Assembly: GCF_030547185.1 (NCBI RefSeq)
Contig: NZ_JAUOQR010000002.1
Span: forward strand, 62,001-126,000
DNA length: 64,000 bases
Reading direction: 5' to 3'
DNA from: Neptuniibacter sp. 1_MG-2023
GTDB lineage: Bacteria > Pseudomonadota > Gammaproteobacteria > Pseudomonadales > Balneatricaceae
The notes under the pieces are model-generated. The model saw only the letters and a program-made list of their open reading frames with translations, did not search any database and was not told where the DNA came from. Both the position numbers and the translations under genes were made by a program. How positions within the stretch are numbered: position 1 is the first letter of the stretch; the number at the start of each line of letters is the position of its first letter. This document shows, piece by piece, positions 10,550 through 18,073 of this stretch.

Positions 10550-10688
10550 GTGATAGTTGTGGGCGGAAATAGCAGCGGGGATTCGCTGTTGTTGAAGGCT
10601 GAAAATCTATTTCTAGTATGGAACTGGACCGTTTAGGCGGAACAGAAAAACTTGCCCTTTGAGTGGTAGTTAAGGACGGAATCAGTAG
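10479..10688 (+). repeat. Diverged tandem repeat (offset 113 bp) of the synthase 3' end and following ribosome site
   Basis: The segment 10479-10575 (last codons, stop and downstream bases of the 2722-residue gene) recurs at 10592-10688, just before the GTG of the next gene. Over 10495-10574 about 62 of 80 bases match by eye. The homology includes the sequence that now serves as ribosome site of the downstream gene (GGACGGA versus GGGCGGA). Confidence 0.85.
10592..10662 (+). pseudogene. Remnant of a second synthase C-terminus
   Basis: Read in frame it gives V-E-G-stop-K-S-ISSMELDRLGGTEKLAL-stop, against IEDLECISSMELNRLGGTEKLAN-stop at the true gene end. Most codon differences after the internal TGA are synonymous (for example two Leu codons changed at two positions each, and TAA to TGA), as expected for a sequence that once evolved as coding. 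It is therefore probably the scar of a deleted paralogous gene or an old duplication, now non-functional. Confidence 0.65.
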
Positions 10689-13600
10689 TGAAGAGTAAAA
10701 GAGAAAGCTCAGAACCTATTGCTATAATAGGTATGGCCTGTGTGTTTCCTGAAGCACCTGATCTTAAAACGTTTTGGCAGAATATTATTCAGTGTGTAGA
10801 TGCTGTTGGTGAGCCGCAAGCAGCATGGGAAGCCGAGCGTTATTTGGAATCGGGTCGTATCAATACTCCTTATGGTGGTTACTTAAATGATCTGTTCCGT
10901 TTTGACCCTCGTGAGTTTGGCATAATGCCAAACTCGGTGGATGGCGGAGAGCCTGACCAATTTCTAGCGTTACGTGTTGCTCGTGATGCGCTGCTTGATG
11001 CTGGCTATTTAGATGATGGATATGATCATACTAATACCGGCATTATTCTAGGTCATAGTACTTATCTTCATAGAGGTCAGGGTAACCATGTACAGCACCA
11101 TATAGTGCTGGATCAGACCATGGAGATCCTTGCTGCGGTTTCACCCTCTTTATCGGATGATAAGCTCGCTCAAATACGCAAACTACTGACAGATAAACTA
11201 CCTCAATCTAATGCAGATATAGCTGCTGGCTTAGTACCTAATGTTATGACGGGGCGTATTGCGAACCGTCTTAATTTGAAAGGTCCAAACTATATTCTTG
11301 ATGCTGCGTGTTCATCCTCTTTGCTTGCGGTTGGTGCTGCGATGGATGAACTGCGTAATCATCGCAGTAATTTAATGTTAGCAGGGGGTGTAAATGCGTC
11401 ACTGCCTGCTGAAGTATCGGTCATTTTTACCCAGCTTGGTGCTTTAAGTGAGCGAGGTAAAGTACGTCCATTCTCTAAAGGCAGCGATGGAACATTATTA
11501 GGTGAAGGTTTAGGTACGGTTGTGCTTAAACGATTATCTGATGCTGAAGCTGACGGTGATAAGATTTATGCGGTGATCCGCGGAATCGGCCAAGCGAGTG
11601 ATGGTCGTGGGCATGGTTTATTAGCGCCAAGCTCTGAGGGTGAAGCCTTAGCTATTCAACGTGCTTATGAGGATAGTGGTGTTGATCCATCGACTATTGG
11701 GTTGATCGAAGCTCATGGTACAGGTATCCCACTGGGTGATCAGACCGAAGTTTCTGCTTTAGGATCGGTACTTGGTGAGCGACAAGGACAGCTAGGGAAT
11801 GTGGCTTTAGGCTCTGTGAAGTCAATGATAAGTCATTGTATTCCAGCTGCTGGTATAGCGGGTTTAATAAAAACGTCACTGGCGTTGCACCATAAAGTAT
11901 TACCGCCAACTTTATGTGATGAAGTTAATCCAGATTTAGCAATTGAAAAAACACCGCTTTATGTTAACACCGCTTTACGGCCTTGGTTTACATCAAAAGA
12001 TGTGCCACGTCGTGCGGGTGTTAACTCTTTTGGTTTTGGTGGTATCAATACCCATGCGATTTTAGAAGAAGCTCCCTCCCAAGCTAAAAAACCGTTGTAT
12101 TACAGTAATCGTCCAGCAGAGCTTTTTGTACTTTCGGCAGATTCTAAAACTGCATTAGCCGATAAAATTCGCCAACTACAACCATTGGCTGAAGCTGGAA
12201 ATTACAGTATCGCTGAGATCGCGGCTGAAGTGTGCCGTCAAGATAAAGCTGAAGAGCAACGCATAGCGTTTGTTGTAAAAGATCATGGGGATTTGGCGAA
12301 GAAGTTAGCACAGTCGCTTAAAAAATTAGAAGCAGATAAAAAAGGCCGTTGGTCTACACGTAATGGCGTTGCTTTTAGTGATGAGCCTCTGCCGGGTAAA
12401 TTAGCGTTTATCTTCCCTGGAGAAGGGTCGCAATATCTTAGTATGCTTGAAGAGTTGTCTTTAAACTTCCCTGAAGTGCGTGGTTGGTTTGATTTTTGGC
12501 GAGGTTTGTATGGTGATGATCAGCAGGGTAGCAGTCGAACTGATTTAGTTTTTCCGCCAGAAATAGAGTTAACACCAGAGATTAAAAAGTCTTTAGAACT
12601 ACGTTTACATGATATGGATATAGGCTCTGAAGCCGTATTTGTTGGTAGTCAGGCAATGAACGGCTTATTAAAAGCCTTTGGCGTTGAGCCGGATGCGATG
12701 TTAGGTCATAGCACAGGTGAATCGTCTGCATTAGTGGCCTCAGGAGCTATTGATAATACAGATTTGGATCAGTTAGCTAAGTTTATTCGTGAACTGAATT
12801 TAGTTTATCAGCAGGTATTAGAGAGTGGTGGTATTCATACCGGCGCCCTACTGACCGTTGGTGCTTTAGATCCTGCTGTTATTGATCAGCATATTGCTGA
12901 ACTTTCATCCACTGTGTATGTGGCAATGGATAATTGCGCTAATCAGAAAGTTCTCTTTGGTGATAAAGAGGCGATCGCTAGTCTGCAAAAATCCTTAAGC
13001 GAGGCGGGTGGTATTTGTGTGCCATTGCCTTTTGACCGTGGCTATCACACACCTTTGTTCTCTGCTGTGACAACGGCTTTCCAGAAGTACTACGCGGATG
13101 TAGGTGTTAAAAAGCCTCAGCTGCCACTTTATTCCTGTGCCTCTGCGGGGCTTTTCCCAGCTAAGCAAGCGGACGTTGTTGACTTGGCTGCAAGTCAGTG
13201 GTCAAAAACAGTTCGTTTTGCCGATACCATCACAGCTATGCACGACGATGGCATTCAATACTTTATTGAAGTTGGGCCTTCAGGCAATCTTACTGCGTTT
13301 GTAAATGAGATCTTGTCGGATAAAGAGTACTTATCCATCGCAAGTAATATCCGTAAAAAGAGCAGCGTAGAACAATTTTTGATATTACTTGGTCAGTTAT
13401 ATGTCAATCAGAAAACGGTAGATATAGGACGATTGTTTGCCGGTAGAGCTCTAGACTCGGTTGATTTGAGTAGTTCTGCACCCCGTCGAGTTTCGGGTAT
13501 GTTGCTTGATAATACGATGCCCGTATTACATTTAACGGATGATGATCGAACAGTATTGCAAGCAATGGCTCCGATTCATACAGATGCCGCACCGGTAATA

Positions 13601-15460
13601 AAAAATGAGCCAATTCAAGCACAACCTGAGCCTACTGACTCAGAAGGGATTGCGCTTTATGCTGAGGTCGAACAGCATGAAGCCGTGAGTGATGGAGTCA
13701 TGGCTGACTATTTTGATTTGATGCGCGGATTTTTGTCACAGCAAGAAACTTTATTCTCATCGACAGCTCTTGCTGAATCTCAGGTGGAGGGGGCAAATGA
13801 ATATACTGAAGCAGCCCCTTTTCCGTTTCTGAGTGAAATCCTTGAGCGTACGGAACAGTCTTTACGCGCCCGTTGTGATTTGAATGTATATCAAGATAGA
13901 TTTTTACAAGATCACATCTTATCAGGTACGGTCTCAGAACAAGATTCAGAACGTGTGGGCTTGTCTTGCGTACCTATGATGGTTAGCTTGGAAATTATGG
14001 CTGAAGCCGTTGCTGCACTGGCCGGTAATGTTTCGATAACCACTATTGAAAATGTTAAGTCATATGATTGGATTGCTCTGGATGATATGTCTATTGAACT
14101 GGATGTATCTGCGAAAGCTCTAGAAGGATATAGCGGACGCTTTAGTGCAGCTATCCACAGTAAGGGGGCGCTAATTGTTGAAGCTGAACTTACGTTAGCG
14201 GCAGCAATGACTCAGTCTCGTCTACCTGATTTGGAAGCTGTGAATGCGTATCGCTGGGGTAATGATGAACTCTACAGTACAGGTATGTTCCATGGTCCCA
14301 TTTTCCAAAGTATGCGTGGCATTGATGGTTGGAACGAGCAAGGGATTGATGCGGTACTTAGTGATGTTAGCTTGCAAGGCTTTTTTACTGAGGGGGAGCG
14401 TGCCAATTTAGTTCTCAACCCTGTTTTATTGGATGCTTTAGGTCAGTTGGCCGCTTATTGGATTGCACAGCAAGTAGGTACTGATTTTAATAGCTTCCCT
14501 TCATCTATAGAAAAAATTGAGTTCCCTGTTACCTGCCCAGAAGGATTGCCTGAATTACGATTACGTGGGCGTCAGCATCCAGTGGACCCGAAAGCGAGCT
14601 CTGTTGAGAGTCCTCGTGCTTGGCAGTTTGAGTGTGTTGATGCAGCAGGGCAAGTTTTGTTAAGTGCTCGTAACTTAGTGAACATTTTTTTCCCAGTCCC
14701 GAACCGTTTTTATAATGTTAGACGGGATCCTTTGAATGGGTGGTTAGGATCGGGATCCGTTATCTCTGATACGAATGTGCTTCTATGGCATCTCCCTCAT
14801 TTTGATGAAGCTTTCTGCGCTCAGTCCGGTGGTGTCTTCATGCGGATATTGGCTCATATATTACTGAGTTATGATGAGCTGAATGAGTGGCGCGCATTGA
14901 CTGGAAATGTTCGATATAAACGTCAATGGCTGTTGGGTCGTGGGGCTTTGAAAGAGGTCGTGCGGTACTGGGTTTACCAGCAAACGTCAACGCTATTATA
15001 TCCTGCTGATATTGATGTTGTACACGATGCACTAGGTGCGCCTTATGTGACAGGTTGGTGGGTTGATAGTTTGATTCCTGCTCCAGCAGTATCGTTGAGT
15101 CATGATAATCAGCAGAGTGTTGCTGCGGTTTCAGCAGAGTACCCATCCATTGGTCTAGATATAGAACAGCAAGTTAGTAATAAAGATTATGACTTTTTGC
15201 TTGCTGTGTTATCTCCGGCAGAAAAGGCCGTATTGGAACAGTTTCCAGAACAGACTAAACATGATTATTTACTTCGCACTTGGTGCGCTAAAGAAGCGGC
15301 TGCTAAATGTTTGCGTGTAGGTCTACAAGGCCAGCCTGAACTGTTTGAAGTTTCCTTCTTAGATCAATCTTTAGCGCAGGCACATGTTCGCTATCAGGGG
15401 CATAGGGTAGAGATTAAGTTATTAAATAATAACGACCTCATTACGGCACTGGCTATTTAA
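10688..15460 (+). CDS. Secondary-lipid synthase subunit KS-AT-DH-PPTase
   Basis: Second synthase protein, 1590 residues. KS occupies about 10-460 with a complete triad (Cys208 in DAACSSS, His343 in EAHGTG, His383 in SHCIPAAG). AT spans about 570-870 (Ser675 in GHSTGES). A MADYFDLMRGFLSQQE helix near 1000 copies the one before the ACP of the upstream protein, but no ACP follows; a dehydratase-like double hot-dog region comes instead (DHILSG near 1075). The C-terminus is a 4'-phosphopantetheinyl transferase with GLDIE (about 1489-1493) and WCAKEAAAK (from 1532), which would activate the ACPs of this cluster. Start is GTG with AAGGACGGA 7-11 bases upstream. It must act on carrier domains supplied in trans. 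Exact substrate unknown. Confidence 0.88.
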   Translation: MKSKRESSEPIAIIGMACVFPEAPDLKTFWQNIIQCVDAVGEPQAAWEAERYLESGRINTPYGGYLNDLFRFDPREFGIMPNSVDGGEPDQFLALRVARDALLDAGYLDDGYDHTNTGIILGHSTYLHRGQGNHVQHHIVLDQTMEILAAVSPSLSDDKLAQIRKLLTDKLPQSNADIAAGLVPNVMTGRIANRLNLKGPNYILDAACSSSLLAVGAAMDELRNHRSNLMLAGGVNASLPAEVSVIFTQLGALSERGKVRPFSKGSDGTLLGEGLGTVVLKRLSDAEADGDKIYAVIRGIGQASDGRGHGLLAPSSEGEALAIQRAYEDSGVDPSTIGLIEAHGTGIPLGDQTEVSALGSVLGERQGQLGNVALGSVKSMISHCIPAAGIAGLIKTSLALHHKVLPPTLCDEVNPDLAIEKTPLYVNTALRPWFTSKDVPRRAGVNSFGFGGINTHAILEEAPSQAKKPLYYSNRPAELFVLSADSKTALADKIRQLQPLAEAGNYSIAEIAAEVCRQDKAEEQRIAFVVKDHGDLAKKLAQSLKKLEADKKGRWSTRNGVAFSDEPLPGKLAFIFPGEGSQYLSMLEELSLNFPEVRGWFDFWRGLYGDDQQGSSRTDLVFPPEIELTPEIKKSLELRLHDMDIGSEAVFVGSQAMNGLLKAFGVEPDAMLGHSTGESSALVASGAIDNTDLDQLAKFIRELNLVYQQVLESGGIHTGALLTVGALDPAVIDQHIAELSSTVYVAMDNCANQKVLFGDKEAIASLQKSLSEAGGICVPLPFDRGYHTPLFSAVTTAFQKYYADVGVKKPQLPLYSCASAGLFPAKQADVVDLAASQWSKTVRFADTITAMHDDGIQYFIEVGPSGNLTAFVNEILSDKEYLSIASNIRKKSSVEQFLILLGQLYVNQKTVDIGRLFAGRALDSVDLSSSAPRRVSGMLLDNTMPVLHLTDDDRTVLQAMAPIHTDAAPVIKNEPIQAQPEPTDSEGIALYAEVEQHEAVSDGVMADYFDLMRGFLSQQETLFSSTALAESQVEGANEYTEAAPFPFLSEILERTEQSLRARCDLNVYQDRFLQDHILSGTVSEQDSERVGLSCVPMMVSLEIMAEAVAALAGNVSITTIENVKSYDWIALDDMSIELDVSAKALEGYSGRFSAAIHSKGALIVEAELTLAAAMTQSRLPDLEAVNAYRWGNDELYSTGMFHGPIFQSMRGIDGWNEQGIDAVLSDVSLQGFFTEGERANLVLNPVLLDALGQLAAYWIAQQVGTDFNSFPSSIEKIEFPVTCPEGLPELRLRGRQHPVDPKASSVESPRAWQFECVDAAGQVLLSARNLVNIFFPVPNRFYNVRRDPLNGWLGSGSVISDTNVLLWHLPHFDEAFCAQSGGVFMRILAHILLSYDELNEWRALTGNVRYKRQWLLGRGALKEVVRYWVYQQTSTLLYPADIDVVHDALGAPYVTGWWVDSLIPAPAVSLSHDNQQSVAAVSAEYPSIGLDIEQQVSNKDYDFLLAVLSPAEKAVLEQFPEQTKHDYLLRTWCAKEAAAKCLRVGLQGQPELFEVSFLDQSLAQAHVRYQGHRVEIKLLNNNDLITALAI

Positions 15461-15508
15461 GGCGTATGGGTAGAATGGTGGTTTTATTGAGTAGTATGGA
15501 GATCGGCA

Positions 15509-16573
15509 ATGCCTGCAGTTGAGGTAAATGGCACTAAGATAAATTACCTGCAATTAGATAGTGATGCAGGACCTGATGCAGAGCATCTGGTGATGGTGCA
15601 CGGTCTCGCCACAAATATGGCTTTTTGGTATATCCGTCATGCGCCAGAATTTGCAAAGCGGTATAAGGTGACTTTATTCGATTTGCGGGGGCATGGTCGT
15701 TCTCGCGTGACCGAAAACGGTTATACACCAGCCAATATGGCGACAGATATGCTGGGGCTGCTCGATCATTTGGAGATCCCTAAAGCGCATGTTATTGCAC
15801 ATAGTTTTGGTGGTGTAGTTGCGTTAAATTTTGCTTGTAGTGCACCAGAAAGAGTTGAGAGCTTGATGTTAATTGACTCGCATATCAGCGCAATTCGTAA
15901 ACTCGAGAAAGTTGAGGGCTGGGATTACGGTGATAAATTACAAGTGCTTCTACATGATCAAGGTATAGATATTAATGTTAGGGAACCCTATTTTGGCTAT
16001 CGTCTTTTAGCTGAAGTCGCTCTATTGCAAGAACAAAAGGTTGATATATCACCTGAACTGAAAGAGATTGTTACACCTATTGTAGGTAACTACGGTAATC
16101 GTACCGCTAAATTGTGGTTGAAATTACTTAATACGACAGCAGCAGAGAAAGAGTTGATGGGGGATGATGGTTTAGCACTGGATATGCTAAAGCAACTTAA
16201 ATTTCCTATTTTGGCCGTGTACGGCGAGTATTCTCAATCGATGCTGACGGGTAGGCATTTACTTGAAGTATGGCCTCATGCTGATTTCAGGAAAATGTTG
16301 CGCGCAGGGCATTTTTTTCCAACTACACGCCCTGAAGAGCTTATATCGACGTGTGAACAATTTTGGCATGGTGCTATGGTGTCGGGTGTTAGTACTCGGG
16401 ATGGGGATAAAAAGCGTCATTTCCGTAGTGAACGGTTTTCGCAGCGGGATGATGGTTGGTATTTTTCTACAAGGGATGGTGAAGAGGGGCCTTTTGAAAC
16501 AGTTGAAGAAGCTCAAGATATGTTGTCTTTTTATATTACCCAAGCAAAAGACAGCAAGGTGGCTCAAGCGTGA
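15509..16573 (+). CDS. Alpha/beta-hydrolase with extra C-terminal domain
   Basis: Cytoplasmic alpha/beta-hydrolase fold, 354 residues. Oxyanion HG is in MVHGLATN (near 32), nucleophile Ser99 in AHSFGG, and the catalytic His is in RAGHFFP near 270. In this cluster it is a natural candidate for the thioesterase or chain-release enzyme, which is inference. Residues about 295-350 form an extension with an RSERF...WYFSTRDGEEGPF pattern, resembling a small stand-alone domain seen in gammaproteobacteria (I think DUF6316-like, unverified). GGAGA precedes the ATG. The stop codon overlaps the start of the next gene (GTGA), indicating translational coupling. Confidence 0.85.
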   Translation: MPAVEVNGTKINYLQLDSDAGPDAEHLVMVHGLATNMAFWYIRHAPEFAKRYKVTLFDLRGHGRSRVTENGYTPANMATDMLGLLDHLEIPKAHVIAHSFGGVVALNFACSAPERVESLMLIDSHISAIRKLEKVEGWDYGDKLQVLLHDQGIDINVREPYFGYRLLAEVALLQEQKVDISPELKEIVTPIVGNYGNRTAKLWLKLLNTTAAEKELMGDDGLALDMLKQLKFPILAVYGEYSQSMLTGRHLLEVWPHADFRKMLRAGHFFPTTRPEELISTCEQFWHGAMVSGVSTRDGDKKRHFRSERFSQRDDGWYFSTRDGEEGPFETVEEAQDMLSFYITQAKDSKVAQA

Positions 16574-18018
16574 GTGCTAACCGGTTGGGAATCCATAAAG
16601 GTCATAATGCGACCGATTTTAAATTGATTGCCAAGGGCGGCTTTGGAGATGGTGTAAACGCCTATGCTCATTCTATGGCATGGTTTAATGGTTATTTATA
16701 TGTGGCGACTACACGGGGTAACTTCCCACTAATGAAGGCTCGTCTGCCAATTGGTTTAAACCCTTGGCCGGTTGAGTGCCCTGAAAACCCATTTGACCTT
16801 GATCTTCATGCCGAAATTTGGCGCTTTGATCCTAGAGAAGAGAGCTGGGAGCGCGTATTTAAAGCGCCCAGTATTATTGGTAGTCATGGTAAACCTATCC
16901 CGCGCGAATTAGGTTATCGAGGCATGTTGGTTTATCGACCAGAAAATGGTGATGATCCTGTTTTATTGGTTAGTACATGGTCTCCAGCTAAAGGACCAGG
17001 TCCTCTTATCTTAATGTCTCGTGATGGTCGAACATTTGAACCCTCTTGTGAGCCTGGTTTGATCGGGCTACCTGTGACGACAATCAGAACCATGGCGCAG
17101 TTTAAGGGGCGTTTATACACAACACCCGCGGGTTCTCGTGGTGGTAACCCTAACGTATCAGCCCACTCTATTGTGTATGAAAGTAAAGATCCAACAAAGG
17201 GAGGCTGGGAGCCTGTTAGTGATTTTGGTTTTGGCGATCCAGGCAATAAAACTGTTTTTGAAATGGCCGCTTTTGGCGATCATCTATATGTGGGGACCTT
17301 CAATTTAGAAGGATTTCAAATTTGGCGTACAGATGCTGAAGGTGAAGCTCCCTATCATTGGGAACGAGTGATTGAGAAGGGCGCTTATCGTGGCGCCTTT
17401 AATCAGAGCGTATTGAGCATGTACCCTTTCAAAGGGGCGCTGTATGTAGGTGGTGCGATTCAAGGTGGTGGTATTGATAGGCAAAATAAAATAGGCCCAG
17501 CGCCACCAGAGCTTATTCGTATTTTCCCCGACGGTGATTGGGATCTACTTGTGGGTGAAGCAAGGGATACACCGGATGGTTTTAAGGCACCTTTGTCAGG
17601 TTATTTACCCGGCTTTGATAACTTTTTTAATGGTTACTTTTGGCGCATGTGTGAACATGATGGCTGGTTATATGTCTCCACGTTTGATTGGAGCACCATC
17701 ATTGGATACGCACAGCAGAGTACCTGGCCCGAAGCGTTTAAAAATATTGTGGGTGAGTTGGGTGCACAATTTGTAATGGACAATCATGGCGGTTGTGACT
17801 TGTATCGCAGCTATGATGGTGAGAACTGGGTACCTGTTACAACCAGTGGAATGGGTAACCCATACAATATTGGTATGCGTACTATGGCGTCTACGCCTTA
17901 TGGTTTTTTTATCGGTACTGCTAACCCATTTGGTCCAAAAGTAATACCAATCGGTGGGGATCGTTATATCCCTAACCCCAGAGGCGGCTGTGAAGTCTTT
18001 TTCGCGCCTGATGTTTAA
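16570..18018 (+). CDS. Propeller-like protein of unknown function
   Basis: A 482-residue protein of no family I recognise. A recurrent strand motif of the form LYV-(A/G/S)-(T/G) preceded by a Gly turn occurs at about 43, 182, 239, 291, 367 and 446, which suggests a five- or six-bladed beta-propeller. No signal peptide or membrane segment is visible. It starts with GTG at 16570, sharing four bases with the hydrolase stop, so the two proteins are probably made in fixed ratio and may act together. Conserved acidic and aromatic residues between blades could make a ligand pocket, but no catalytic motif is evident. Confidence 0.75.
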   Translation: MSANRLGIHKGHNATDFKLIAKGGFGDGVNAYAHSMAWFNGYLYVATTRGNFPLMKARLPIGLNPWPVECPENPFDLDLHAEIWRFDPREESWERVFKAPSIIGSHGKPIPRELGYRGMLVYRPENGDDPVLLVSTWSPAKGPGPLILMSRDGRTFEPSCEPGLIGLPVTTIRTMAQFKGRLYTTPAGSRGGNPNVSAHSIVYESKDPTKGGWEPVSDFGFGDPGNKTVFEMAAFGDHLYVGTFNLEGFQIWRTDAEGEAPYHWERVIEKGAYRGAFNQSVLSMYPFKGALYVGGAIQGGGIDRQNKIGPAPPELIRIFPDGDWDLLVGEARDTPDGFKAPLSGYLPGFDNFFNGYFWRMCEHDGWLYVSTFDWSTIIGYAQQSTWPEAFKNIVGELGAQFVMDNHGGCDLYRSYDGENWVPVTTSGMGNPYNIGMRTMASTPYGFFIGTANPFGPKVIPIGGDRYIPNPRGGCEVFFAPDV

Positions 18019-18073
18019 CAGTTTTTCGTTTGTATAGCATTAGCTAAATTAAACGAACATTAGAATACTATGG

